Below are positions 18,071 to 29,000 of a stretch of DNA of 64,000 nt, piece by piece. Origin of the DNA: an uncultured Bacteroidales bacterium (GTDB taxonomy: Bacteria; Bacteroidota; Bacteroidia; Bacteroidales; WCHB1-69). A program made the translations under genes and the position numbers. The notes beneath the pieces were generated by a model. It was not told the origin of the DNA, did not search any database, and saw only the letters and a list, made by a program, of their open reading frames with translations. Within the stretch, counting starts at the first letter, position 1. Each line of letters opens with the position of its first letter. Location of the stretch: positions 1 through 64,000 of the forward strand of contig OMYJ01000014.1 of assembly GCA_900315245.1 (NCBI GenBank), in the 5' to 3' direction.

Positions 18071-19303
18071 ATGAGATTCGATACAGACACATACCGGGAA
18101 ATCCTCGATGCGCTGATGCGGAACAAGCGGCGCAGCTTCCTCACGGGCTTCGGCATCTTCTGGGGACTGTTCATGCTGTTGTTCCTCATCGGCGGCGGTA
18201 ATGGTCTTAAACAGCTGTTGGAGAAGAACTTCGAAGGATTCGCCACCAACACCGTCATCATCGCGGCGAACGAGACCACCAAGCCGTACAAGGGCTTCAA
18301 GGAGGGGCGCTCATGGAACCTGCAGTACAAGGACATCGAACGGTTGAAGGCCATGGTGCCCGAACTGGAGGTCGTCACCCCGTTGCTGCCTGAGTGGGGA
18401 CGTACTGCCACCCGCGACGAACACAACGCCAGCTGCTCCGTCAAAGGAGTGGAGGCCGACTACGTCAAGGTGCAAGCACCCACAATGAAGTTCGGGCGTT
18501 ATCTCAACCAAGTCGATGTGGCGCACAAGCGGAAAGTTTGCGTTATCGGTGAGCGCGTCTGGAAGACACTCTTCCCCGATGGCGACGATCCTTGCGGACA
18601 GTACATCTGCGTGGGAGGGATTTACTATCAGGTCATTGGTGTGGATGTCTGTACCTCCAACATCAACCTCTGGGGCAACAGCGCGGACGAGGTCACCATA
18701 CCTTTCACGGTGATGAGCGACATCATGAACAGCGGCGACGTGGTGGGTGTGATCTGTACCGTGGGAGGTCCTGGGGTCAACATGAACGAGTTGGAGGGAA
18801 GAATACGGCAAGTGATTGCCCGTCAGCACTATATCGCCCCCGATGACAAGGAGGCCATGAGGCTGCTCAACATGGAGGTGATGTTCAGTATCATCGACAA
18901 CCTTTTCAGGGGCATCAACTTCCTGATCTGGCTGGTGGGTATCGGCACCTTGTTGGCGGGAGCCATCGGGGTGAGCAACATCATGTTGGTGGTCGTGCGC
19001 GAGCGGACCGTGGAGATCGGCATCCGCCGGGCCATCGGGGCCACCCCGCGCGACATCCTCACGCAAATCATCCTCGAAGGCGTCACGCTCACGATTGTTG
19101 CGGGCATGTCCGGCATCGTCTTCTCCGTGCTGCTGCTCAACCTCTTCGAGGTCATCACCAAGCACCAGGCCGTCTTCCAGATCCAGTTCGGTACGGCCGT
19201 CGCGGCCCTGCTCCTGTTGATGCTCCTCGGCCTCCTCGCAGGCATCGCCCCCGCCTACCGCGCCATGCACGTCAAACCCGTGGATGCGATGCGGGACGAG
19301 TGA
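18071..19303 (+). CDS. MacB-like ABC permease 2
   Basis: A 410-residue paralogue of the previous permease. It has an N-terminal helix (about 18-42), a periplasmic MacB-core domain, and three C-terminal helices from about 275. The coupling motif is VRERTVEIGIRRAIGATPRDIL. No ATPase is fused. The 337-base gap to the first permease consists entirely of repeats, so the two are likely cotranscribed with a long structured spacer. The stop TGA shares two bases with the first GAATGTA heptamer of the next array. Confidence 0.93.
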   Translation: MRFDTDTYREILDALMRNKRRSFLTGFGIFWGLFMLLFLIGGGNGLKQLLEKNFEGFATNTVIIAANETTKPYKGFKEGRSWNLQYKDIERLKAMVPELEVVTPLLPEWGRTATRDEHNASCSVKGVEADYVKVQAPTMKFGRYLNQVDVAHKRKVCVIGERVWKTLFPDGDDPCGQYICVGGIYYQVIGVDVCTSNINLWGNSADEVTIPFTVMSDIMNSGDVVGVICTVGGPGVNMNELEGRIRQVIARQHYIAPDDKEAMRLLNMEVMFSIIDNLFRGINFLIWLVGIGTLLAGAIGVSNIMLVVVRERTVEIGIRRAIGATPRDILTQIILEGVTLTIVAGMSGIVFSVLLLNLFEVITKHQAVFQIQFGTAVAALLLLMLLGLLAGIAPAYRAMHVKPVDAMRDE

Positions 19304-19473
19304 ATGTAGAATGTAGAATGAAGAATGTAGAATGAAGAATGTTGAATGCTGAATGCTGAATGAAGAATGTTGAATGTTGAATGCTGAATGTTGAATGCTG
19401 AATGTTGAATGTTGAATGTTGAATGCTGAATGTTGAATGCTGAATGTTGAATGTTGAATGTTGAATACTGAAT
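19302..19473. repeat. Long degenerate GAATGNN heptamer array
   Basis: About 24 heptamers (GAATGTA, GAATGAA, GAATGTT, GAATGCT in mixed order) run from the stop codon of permease 2 onward. It is the longest array in the window. Confidence 0.9.
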
Positions 19474-19500
19474 GAAAAAAGATACGGTCGAAGCACCATT

Positions 19501-19790
19501 CCCCCCTTTAGGGGGGATGCCCGCAGGGCAGGGGGGTAAACCCTTTAGGGGGGATGCCCGCAGGGCAGGGGGGTATCAAAACATCTTCCTTGAGCAGCCC
19601 CGGAGGGGCAAGACGCGCGAAGCGCTAATAACCCCACACAAGCGTAGCGCAGTGTGGGGGTTGACACAGGAGACTGTTCCGGACTGCGGAGACAGCGACA
19701 ACGGCAAGGCGCAGCGCAGTGTGGGGCTTGGCAACCGAGAAAGCTTCGGACTGCGGAGACAGCGATAACGAATAACGAAAAAACAAACAT
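19501..19790. repeat. Composite repeat, second copy
   Basis: A full CCCCCCTTTAGGGGGG element (19501-19537) is followed by a truncated one (about 19541-19574), the GACGCGCGAAGCGCTAATAA block, CCCCACAC...GTGTGGGG (about 19631-19659), and two TTCxGGACTGCGGAGACAGCG units. It ends just before the adaptor gene start. Confidence 0.85.
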
Positions 19791-19793
19791 ACA

Positions 19794-20882
19794 ATGAAAA
19801 AGAAACTGAAATACGTCATCGGGCTGTTAATCGCCCTCATCTTCATCGGAACCTTCGTGTTCCTCTTCAAGAAGTCGAGACCCGAAAAGGAGATGTTCAA
19901 CGAGTACGAGGTAGCGTATATGGACATCAGTCGGAAGACGCTGATTACCGGACAGATAGGGCCGCGCAACGAGGTGGCCGTGAAGCCGCAGATCAACGGC
20001 ATCATCGCCGAGCTGTACAAGGAGGCCGGTCAGGAGGTGAAGGAGAACGAGGTCATCGCCAAGCTCAAGGTCATCCCCGACATGAACTCGCTGAGTGCGG
20101 CGCAGAGTAGGGTGCGCTTGGCCGACATCAACTACAACCAGGCCAAGGCCAACTACGACCGCGAGAAAGCCTTGTACGACAAGAAGTTGGTCAGCAACGA
20201 GGAGTTCGAGCAGGTGACGCAGGCGTTGCAGCAGGCCAGGGAGGAGAAGTCGGCGGCGCAGGACGCATTGGAGATCATCCGCGACGGTGTCTCCTCCACG
20301 AACGCCAAGTCCAGCTCCACGCTCATCCGCTCCACCATCTCGGGCTTGATCCTCGACATCCCCGTCAAGGTCGGTAATTCCGTCATCCAGGCCAACACCT
20401 TGAACGACGGCACCACGGTGGCCACCGTCGCCGACATGAACGACCTGATCTTCAAGGGGAACGTCGATGAGACGGAGGTCGGCACGCTGCGCGAGGGCAC
20501 CCCGCTGAAGATCACCATCGGGGCGTTGCAGGACTACAGCTTCGATGCCGTGTTAGAGTACATCTCCCCGAAGGCCGTGCAGAACAACGGGGCCAACCAG
20601 TTCGAGATCCGTGCCGCCGTAAAGCCGCAGAGCGACAACAAGATCCGTTCCGGCTACAGCGCCAATGCCGAGCTCGTCTTGGAGAGTGCCGAGCACGTCC
20701 TCGCCATCCCCGAGAGCGCCTTGGAGTTCTCCGGTGACTCCACTTTCGTCTATGTCAAGAAAGGCAATGACTACGAACGCCGTAGCATCACCACCGGCCT
20801 CAGCGACGGCCTCAATATCGTGGTAACCAGCGGGTTGAAAGAAGGGGAGAAAGTGCGAGGCACGAAGATCATTAACGAATGA
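19794..20882 (+). CDS. Periplasmic adaptor (MacA/HlyD family)
   Basis: A 362-residue membrane-fusion protein. Helix 1 at about 7-26 anchors it in the inner membrane. A split lipoyl domain (about 55-90 and 175-205: VAVKPQINGIIAELYKEAGQEVKENEVIAKL ... STISGLILDIPVKVGNSV) flanks a coiled-coil hairpin (about 95-165, rich in Ala, Gln and Glu). A beta-barrel and a membrane-proximal domain follow (IPESALEF ... LSDGLNIVVTSGLKEGEKV). It bridges the ABC permeases and the TolC-like channel. The ending Asn-Glu-stop lies in a heptamer (GAATGAT). Confidence 0.94.
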   Translation: MKKKLKYVIGLLIALIFIGTFVFLFKKSRPEKEMFNEYEVAYMDISRKTLITGQIGPRNEVAVKPQINGIIAELYKEAGQEVKENEVIAKLKVIPDMNSLSAAQSRVRLADINYNQAKANYDREKALYDKKLVSNEEFEQVTQALQQAREEKSAAQDALEIIRDGVSSTNAKSSSTLIRSTISGLILDIPVKVGNSVIQANTLNDGTTVATVADMNDLIFKGNVDETEVGTLREGTPLKITIGALQDYSFDAVLEYISPKAVQNNGANQFEIRAAVKPQSDNKIRSGYSANAELVLESAEHVLAIPESALEFSGDSTFVYVKKGNDYERRSITTGLSDGLNIVVTSGLKEGEKVRGTKIINE

Positions 20883-20918
20883 TGAATTATGAATGCTGAA
20901 TGCTGAATTATGAATAAG
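20877..20918. repeat. Six-heptamer array covering the adaptor-gene stop
   Basis: GAATGAT, GAATTAT, GAATGCT, GAATGCT, GAATTAT, GAATAAG. The stop TGA (20880-20882) is inside the first unit. Confidence 0.88.
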
Positions 20919-20948
20919 ATAGACGAGATTAACGGTCGAAGCACCATT

Positions 20949-21211
20949 CCCCCCTTTAGGGGGGATGCCCGCAGGGCAGGGGGGTGTCAAAACATATTCC
21001 TTAAGCAGCCCCGGAGGGGCAAGACGCACGAAGTGCTAATAACCCCACACAAGGCGAAGCCGCAGTGTGGGGCGAGACGCAGCACACAGGTTCGGACTGC
21101 GGAGGTAGCGACCTGTGAGATGCGCAGCGCAGTGTGGGGCTTGACAAGGCAGTCAGGTTCGGACTGCGGAGGCAGCGATAGAAGAAGTCGCAGCGCAGTG
21201 TGGGGCTTGAC
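20949..21211. repeat. Composite repeat, third copy, running into the TolC-like gene
   Basis: CCCCCCTTTAGGGGGG (20949-20984) is followed by the AGACGCACGAAGTGCTAATAA block, CCCCACAC...GTGTGGGG (about 21044-21073), and then alternating CGCAGCGCAGTGTGGGGCTTGA and TTCGGACTGCGGAG units up to 21211. It ends 17 bases before the first ATG of the TolC-like gene and stays open in that frame. Confidence 0.85.
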
Positions 21212-22517
21212 CCTGACCGCAATCATAATGTTCCTGTCCATCGTGGTGTACGGGCAGAACGCTCAGCCCACTCCCTGGACCCTTGACGCCTGCGTGCAGT
21301 ACGCTCTCGACCACAACCTGACGGTCAAGCAGAGCGAGCTGGTGAAGTCGCAGCGGGAGGTCGAGCTGAACACGGCCAAGAACAGCGTGTGGCCGGCAGT
21401 GCAGGCGAGCGCATCGCAGAGCTTCTCCTTCGGGAGGGGACTTTCGGAGGACAACACCTACGTCAGCTCCAACACCGCTAACACCTCCTTCGGCATCGGG
21501 GGAAGCATGAACCTCTTCACCGGCTTACGGGTCAAGAACAACATCACGATGGGGAAGCTAAACTTGGAGGCCGCCACCGCCGACTGCGACAAGGCCAAGG
21601 AGGACATCCGCATCGCGGTGACTCAGGCCTACATGCAGATTCTCTACCAGATGGAGGTCTGCGAGGTCGCGAAGCTGCAGATCGTCATTGACTCCGCGCA
21701 GGTGGAGCGGCTGACCGCCCTCAACGAGCTCGGCAAGATCGGTCCTGCGGAGGTGGCCGCCCGGAAGTCCACCTTGGCGCAGAGTCGTCTCACCTACACG
21801 CAGGCGCACAACGGACTGGTTTCCGCCACGTTGGACATGACCCAGTTGTTAGAGTTGGAGTCGCCAGAGGGATTCGTCGTCGTGAAGCCGGACCTCGGCA
21901 GTGCGATGCCCGACGTTTTGCCGTCGCCCGAGCAGATCTACCAGCAGGCTCTGGGCAATCGTGCGGCCGTGAAAGCCGAAGAGATCCGCACCGACTACGC
22001 GAAGACCAACATCGCGTTGGCGAAGGCCGGGTGGTACCCCACGCTGTCCATGAATGGTGGGCTCGTCACCGACTATTATGCGCTGTTGGGCTATCCGGGC
22101 AAGGGTTTCGGGGCACAGCTGCGCGACAACTTCAGCCCGTACGTGGGCATCTCACTCAACGTGCCGATCTTCGACCGGTTAGAGACCCGCAACAACGTGC
22201 GGATGGCCAAGATACAGCTCGAGAGCCAGCAGATACAGACCGAGAATGTCAAGAAGAGTTTGTACAAGGAGATCCAGCAGGCCTATTTCAATGCAGTGGC
22301 CGCGAAGGAGAAGTACGCCAGCAGTCAGGTGGCGGAGGCCAGCGCGAAAGAGGCCTTCGACTTGGAGACGGCGTTGTACGAGGCCGGCAAATCCACCAGC
22401 ACAGCCTTCAATGAGGAGAAGAACAACTACCTCCAATCCGCCGCCAACCTCGCGCAGGCGCGGTGCGAGTTCATGTACCAAGTGCAGCTGTTGCAGCTGT
22501 TAGCGGGGAAAGAGTAG
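21195..22517 (+). CDS. TolC family outer-membrane channel
   Basis: The last gene of the export operon. From NAQPTPWTLDACVQYALDHNLTVKQSELVKSQREVEL onward it is a normal TolC/OprM-type protein with two outer-membrane-efflux repeats, each with long Ala/Gln-rich helices, ending AQARCEFMYQVQLLQLLAGKE. The 5' end is unresolved. The frame is open back to 20910 but that part is translated repeat. The first native ATG (21228) leaves a signal peptide of only ten residues. GTG at 21195 or TTG at 21207, both within the repeat, would give a full signal peptide (LTLTAIIMFLSIVVYGQ). The repeat therefore probably supplies the start. The stop TAG touches a GTGATTT heptamer array. Confidence 0.85.
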   Translation, partial: AVWGLTLTAIIMFLSIVVYGQNAQPTPWTLDACVQYALDHNLTVKQSELVKSQREVELNTAKNSVWPAVQASASQSFSFGRGLSEDNTYVSSNTANTSFGIGGSMNLFTGLRVKNNITMGKLNLEAATADCDKAKEDIRIAVTQAYMQILYQMEVCEVAKLQIVIDSAQVERLTALNELGKIGPAEVAARKSTLAQSRLTYTQAHNGLVSATLDMTQLLELESPEGFVVVKPDLGSAMPDVLPSPEQIYQQALGNRAAVKAEEIRTDYAKTNIALAKAGWYPTLSMNGGLVTDYYALLGYPGKGFGAQLRDNFSPYVGISLNVPIFDRLETRNNVRMAKIQLESQQIQTENVKKSLYKEIQQAYFNAVAAKEKYASSQVAEASAKEAFDLETALYEAGKSTSTAFNEEKNNYLQSAANLAQARCEFMYQVQLLQLLAGKE

Positions 22518-22558
22518 TGATTTGAGACTTGTGACTTGTGATTTGTGATTTGTGTTGA
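22517..22558. repeat. Heptamer array GTGATTT/GTGACTT after the TolC-like gene
   Basis: GTGATTT, GAGACTT, GTGACTT, GTGATTT, GTGATTT, GTGTTGA. The first G is the last base of the stop codon. Confidence 0.85.
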
Positions 22559-22581
22559 GAAAATGGGCGGATTTGCCCTCA

Positions 22582-22624
22582 AACCGCGTTAGCGGTTGCA
22601 TATCTGTAGCCGGATGCGGGCGAT
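22582..22624. repeat. Palindromic AACCGCGTTAGCGGTT element, second copy
   Basis: The same palindrome as at 9266 is followed by GCATATCTGTAGCCGGAT and GCGGGCG. The copies differ by a few transitions only. Confidence 0.75.
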
Positions 22625-22891
22625 GTTCCCATTTTTTTTGTGAGAAGGTCCGGACGCGATGTTCGCGGCGCGGAAAAAAGGTTAGGGCGAGGGGATTGGT
22701 TAGTTCGCCGCGAAATGGGATGGTGTTGCGGACGGGTGTGCGAGAGGGATTGAAGTGGAAATGTTTTTTGCCTATTTTCGATGATATAACACTGGCGGAC
22801 AATGGATTGTGTGTACGGACAATCATCCGTACATACGGGACGGATGGCAAAAAACATTGTAACGGAAAGCCCGACGGCGCGGCGGGAGAAG

Positions 22892-22948
22892 CCAACGTTT
22901 CCCGACGTTGGTCCGTGAATGTGCGTTTGCGACGTTTGAAAGCGTCGC
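22892..22948. repeat. Two adjacent hairpins
   Basis: CCAACGT...ACGTTGG (22892-22911) and GCGACG...CGTCGC (22929-22948). Neither has a T run, and both lie upstream of the macroglobulin promoter; their role is unknown. Confidence 0.55.
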
Positions 22949-23034
22949 CCCCTAAGCCGCGCCGGCTCGCCCAAATAAAAAAAATATTTCTCTGCAACCC
23001 TTTGGCTTTTTTCCGTCTTAATACAAAAATGTTG

Positions 23035-23042
23035 TATTTTTG
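23035..23042 (+). promoter_or_regulatory. -7 box TATTTTTG of the macroglobulin gene
   Basis: TAnnTTTG match 23 bases before the ATG at 23066. Confidence 0.7.
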
Positions 23043-23065
23043 CATTACGAAAAACCGACGGAAGA

Positions 23066-26000
23066 ATGAACAACCGGCACATTCTCAATATTTTGCTGCT
23101 CATGGCGGCACTATTCGCGGTGACGGGGTCGCACGCGCAGACCCGCCCCGACAGCCGCTCGTTCGAGCATTTGTGGACGCTCTACGACGGCATCCCGCAA
23201 CGCCATCTGAGAAGCCAGCAGGCGATGCTCGATACTATTGCATGGAAGGCCGAGGCGGAGCACAACGCCTACCATCGCTTCATCGCGAACCACAAGCGTC
23301 TGCTCCTCAACCGCTTGTTTGGCGACAAGAGCGTGCAGCAGTCGGCGATGTGGCTCGACTCGCTGCGGCGCGACAATGCGGCAGCCCGCTGGGACGACCG
23401 CGACAGCATGGTGTATCAGTCGTTGTACCACTATCTTATCGGGTTGATGCTCTATCCTTCAAGACCGGCTGACCCCGACGCGACCACCCTGCAGGAGGCC
23501 GACTTCCGCAATATGGCGGAGTGGTCGGCGGAGAACTACCGCGAGGTCGCGAAACGGCATTTCTTCGCCTGCTTTGACGCGATGCCCCGCGACGTGCCGA
23601 TCCTCACGCACCGCTGGGATTTCCTGCTCGAAACGGTACCCGAAACCCGCCACCTGCGCCCGACCCTCAACGACGTGCTCTACCAAAGCTGCATCCGGAT
23701 GGTTGGGGATAAGGAGCCCGAACTCGCCATCGCGCTGATTGACGAGGCCATGGCCGCCCATACGGAGCGGAATATCTTGATAGACTATGAGGTGCAGCGG
23801 CTGCATTATCGTTTCCCAAAAGTCGATGAGGACGTGTACACCTCCGCCTGCTGGAAAACGCTCGACTCGTTGGAGAAGGCCTACGGTCCCGACCTTACCT
23901 TCGACTACGAGCGTGGCGTACTGCTTGCCGCTGCCGAACAAATCGTGGACCGGGAGACCGACTATAAGTCCCACGCCATCGACTATTTCAACCAAGTGCT
24001 CAAGCAGTGCGGCACAGAGCCTTACGCCGATGCCGTCCTCAAAATGTATGCGCAAAATGCCGCCTACTACTTAGAGACGCTCACCCTCCCGTCCACCTCG
24101 CTTCTCGATGCCCACACCGACCTCACCCTCGGCCACAAACTGCGCATCCCTATACAATACCGAAACTTAGAGACCCTTTACGTCAGCGTTTACACCACGT
24201 CACCCATCACCACAAGTGAATATGATGAATACGGAAGCAGTGAAGATTATTATTCGTCGCGCTATAAAAATTACAATGTAGATACCAGTTTGCTCTCCAA
24301 AGTGCCTGTCTTCCAGCAGCGGTTTGATTTGGACAGCAGTGACAGGAGCCGTTTCTCCACCACGGAACTTTGGGTGGATTCCCTGCCTGTGGGGAACTAT
24401 CAGTTCTGCTTCCACACGCGGCCGGAGTTGGATGTCACCGGAGCGCTTATGACGGCAAGATTCCGGGTCACCCGCCTCAAACTCGCCAACTGGAATGCCG
24501 GCAAGAAAAGATTCGTGGCCGTCAATGACCGGCGCACGGGCGAACCGCTTCGCAAATTACGGGTCAGAAGTCATCGCCCCCACGCCCTTTACTCTAATCG
24601 TTTCGGGGAGATTCCCTATTCGGACAATTTGTTTGGCTTTATCTACATGGAGAGTAATATCTCTGTTTTCGATCAAAAAGCCGAGTATTCTGTCATGGAT
24701 GAATTGGCAAGCTCGGCCGTCTATCGTCCTATTCGGCACGGTCACCGGTGCCAGTACAATCCGCAGCTTTTCACCGACAGAACGCTGTACCGGCCGGGGC
24801 AGACTGTTCATTTCAAGTATATATTGTCGAAAAAAGGCAAGGCCGTCAAGAACAAGCGGGTGCTGGCGATTCTGGAGCGGACGAATGCCGCGTCCGACAC
24901 TCTGGAGCTTGTCACCTCCGAATACGGCAGTGTGTCTGGCGAGTTTTCCCTGCCGCAAACCGTTGGGAAATACACCTTGCGGGTCTTCTGTTTGGACCAA
25001 TCCCCAAAAGGCGGGAAGCGTTATATGCGGACCTGTTCCGGGAAGAGCGCCACCATTGAGGTGGCCGAATACAAGCTGCCCACCTTCAAGGTGAAGTTGG
25101 AACCCGACTCGCAGCAGGTGGCCGCCGGCGACACGCTCCCCATCCGGGGCACGGTGACCGCCCTTAACGGCTTGCCCATCGCCAACGCCGCCGTCGCCCT
25201 GCATATTCAGGCGAAAGGCGAGGCTAAAACCCGGCTCATAGAGGTCTATACGGAGCGCGACGGGCGTTTCGAGTACCGTTATCCGGTCGGGCCGTTTTCC
25301 TATATGTTGGAAATCGAGGCCATCGTCACCGACCTGAACGGCGAAACGCACCGTGACGAGAGCTCGGTCTGGATTCCGGACAAGATGTTGACGGTCAGCA
25401 TTTCCAAGGATGACGACGTCGATTTGTCGCTGGCTGACACGGCCCGCTGGTTAGTGAAGGCGGTCAACCATAACGGCATACTGCAACCCGTCCCGATGAA
25501 CATCCGCGTGGTGCGCCTGCAGGCACCCGACGAATACCGGATTCCGGCATTCGAACGCAAGCCTCTCTACTGGCATCCCATGCACAGCGAAGCGGAATAC
25601 GCCCGCGAGTTCCCGCACCTCACCTTCGATCCTCACGCCAACAATCCCGACAGTTGGCCAGGTTTGGACACCGTGTATAAAACGGTGGAAACGATGGTGC
25701 CGGATTCCATCTTAAAGATAAATGTGAGAAATTGGGAAGCGGGTAATTACCTGCTGTTGGTCGAATGCGTTGACAAATCCGGGAAAACGGCATCGGCGAA
25801 ACGGCACTTCACAGTAAACCGTTCCAACGATTCGGATTTCCGTCCTTACCAACCGATTCGGGCGACCTTCGTCTCAGTGCCGGAGAGGCTTGGCGAACCT
25901 CTGACTCTCTCGGTCGGCAGCTGTCTGCGTAACGCGGTAGCGATTTGCGACGTCTATCAGGGAGAGCGGAAGCTCAAGACCCTGCGCATTCCGCTCGACA

Positions 26001-29000
26001 AGGAGCAACGTACCGTGACGGTGAAGACGCACCGTGGCGGCAAACGCAATCTCAGCTTCTGCGCCCGCATCGTGAAAGACGACCAGCTCCACAAAGTCAT
26101 CCGCGACACGTTGTTGCCGCTGGATGCCCGCTATATCGAGCGAGTGAACAAACGCTACCGCAAGCTGATTATGAACGCCAAGCTGACACACTATCGCGAC
26201 GTGTCGGAGCCCGGCAGCAACGAACATTGGGAGATCACCCTCACCGACGGCGATTCGAAATCCGTGCGGCAGGCGGAACTGTTAGCCTGGATGATCGACG
26301 GGAGTCTGTATGAGTTGGGCATGCGCAAGGCCGACTACGGGCAGCATTATTATCCGCAAAGATTCAGCGTCCCGCGTAAAATCCGCCAAAGCCTAACGCC
26401 GTATATGCCTAACCGGTGCTATGATTTGTCGGATGCTTATAGTGACTACACCTGCTACAACAAAGGAACCGCTTCGAAAACCGCGTTGCGTTACGAGAAG
26501 GTGCAGTCGCCCATGCCGAGATACATTTACTATCAGGACAACACGACCTCAAATGAACTTAATGAAGTGGTTGTCGCGTGGGAGCCGCCGGTGTTCAGCA
26601 TGGATATGACACCCGCCATGGCTCGACTGTCCGGAGAAAACATCCGCACGACAGCCGGTCGTTCCGTGGCGGAGGCTTTGACTAGTTTGGACGGTGTCGC
26701 TTCCGAGGATGGGACGATGACCTCTGTGCGTGGCAACCGCAGCGACGGACCGGTGACCATCGTCGATGGCGTACGCACGGACAGCGCTCCGGAGATAGAG
26801 ATAGTCGAGACGGTCACGGAACCGACCCTTTCGCCCGACGTGACCCCGCGCAGCAACTTCGTGGAGACGGCCTTCTTCTACCCGAACCTCCATCCCGACG
26901 ACAGCGGCCGCGTGCAAATCGACTTCACCTTGCCTGACCAATACACAGGTTGGGAGTTCTACGCCTTCGGGCATACCAAGGACATGCGCATAAAGAGTGT
27001 CACCGCGCTGTTGCAAAGCCGCCGCACATTGATGCTGCAGAGCAACGCCCCGCGCTTCTTCCGCGAGGGCGACACCCTCACGCTCCGCGCCAAGGTCACC
27101 AACCGCAGCGAATCCGATTTGGCGGGCACGGTGACGGTGGAATTTTTCAATGCGGAGGATGGACAACCCGTGGAAATGGTAATTAACGATGACGGTAGAG
27201 ACGTGCCATGGCGCGTCTCTACAGACGGGAAATCCCAATTCTCCGTTCCCGCCGGCGCCTCCAAATCTGTCCAGTTCCGCATTATCGTTCCCGAGGGCAT
27301 CCCTGCCATCGGCTACCGGATGGTGGCCCGCGCCGGCAACTACGGCGACGGCGAGGAGAACCTCCTGCCCGTGTTGCCCAACCGGATGCTGGTGACGGAA
27401 TCCTGTCCGTTCGTGGTGCCTGCGGGCAGCGACACGGCCGTCACGTTCCGCCGCTACCGCACGCACAGCACCCCCACGATGCAGCCGCTGAGCTACACCG
27501 TGGAGGCGACCACCAACCCCGCGTGGCTCGCCATCCGCGCGCTGCCGTACCTGATGCGCTACCCTTACGACTGCAACGAGCAGACCTTCAGCAAGCTGTT
27601 CGCGGCGGCCACGGTACAGCACGCCCTTGCGCAGAATCCCGGTCTCCGTGAGGTGCTCGACCGCTGGCTGAGCGACACAGTGAACAACGCATTGACCTCC
27701 CCGCTGCTCAAGAACGAATCGCTGCAGAGTATGCTGATGGAGGAGACCCCGTGGTTGCGGGATGCGCAAATCGAATCGCAACAGCGGATAGAGACCGCCA
27801 AGCTCTTCGCCGACGAGAACCTGCAGAGGGCTTTGGACAAGAGCTTCAACAAGCTGCAGAACAACCAGTTGTTGGGCGGTGGCTGGGACTGGTACGGACA
27901 CTGGAGCTACTCCCCGTACATCACCGACCACCTCGTGGCGGGCTTCTACAAGCTGCAGCGCATGGGCATCACGGTGAAGAACGCCGACAAGATGCTCGAA
28001 AGAGCCATCCGCGCCACCGACCGGTATCAAGAGGAGCGTTATCAAGCGTACCTGAAACGGTTGGAGAAAGATCCCAAAGCCACCTTCTATTTCTCTGAAG
28101 AAGACTTTCACTACCTCTACGCCCGCACGTTCGCGCCATTCGATTCCGTTTGGCTTTCAAAGCCTTACGTGCAGAATCTCAACACACGGATGATGGAGGA
28201 TTTGGATAAAGCCAAGTTCACCCGTCAGGCGGAGGTGGCGTTGGTTTTGTATCGCATCGGCAAAGTGAAAGAAGCGAAGGACATTATGGAAACGATTCGT
28301 CAGCAGGCCGTCATTGACAGTGAGAAGGGGATGTACTGGCGCAAGGAGTACAGCGGGTATTACTACCGCTGGTACGAGGCGCCCATCGAGCGACAGGCGT
28401 TGCTCATCGAAGCGTTCACCGAGATTTCGCCGCGTGAGGACGAGCTGACGATGATGAAACAGTGGCTGCTGATGCAGAAGGAGGGCAACAGCTGGAACAG
28501 CACGAAAGCCACGGCGGAGGCCGTCTATGCTTTGTTGCTCGGTGCCCCGGCCGACCTGCTGCAACCCGCCGCGACGGTCGTCACCGTAGGCGGCGAGGAG
28601 ATTACGACTACGGAGGCTGCCCGTGCCGAAGCCGGCATCGGATACCTGCAGCGGGTTTGGAAATCGGAGACGATGACCCCGGCGTTGGCCGACATCAACG
28701 TGCGCACCGACGGCACGCACCCGACCTTCGGGGCCGCGTACTGGCAGTACTTGGAGGTCCCCGACAAGGTGGAGGCCACCGGCAGTGGACTGTCGGTGCG
28801 GCGCACGCTCTACCACCAGCCGGCGGTCGGCGACGGGAAGACCGCCGCGCCGGTGACCACCGACAACCCCGTCCGTTTAGGCGAGCGCATCACCGTGAAG
28901 ATCGTCATCACCAGCGACCGCGACCTGGAGTACGTGCAGGTCAAGGACCCGCGGGCGGCGGCCTTCGAGCCCGTCAACATCCACGAGCGCGAGGGCAATC

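Larger units (their letters stand above)
22559..23034. other. Intergenic region before the macroglobulin gene
   Basis: No gene supported: the minus-strand open frames cross the palindromic element and show no family features. It holds the AACCGCGTTAGCGGTT element (22582-22624) and two hairpins at 22892-22948. Confidence 0.7.

Noticed and set aside
20910..21194. N-terminal extension of the TolC-like protein
   Set aside because: The frame is open, but its DNA is the same hairpin composite found in non-coding spacers at 17.8 and 19.5 kb, and the predicted residues are not signal-peptide-like.
22500..23045. A 181-codon minus-strand frame before the macroglobulin gene
   Set aside because: It overlaps the palindromic element and the macroglobulin promoter and has no recognisable domain.
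26549..28111. A 520-codon minus-strand frame inside the macroglobulin gene
   Set aside because: A composition effect of a GC-rich gene on the other strand; the translation is His/Arg-rich and has no domain.
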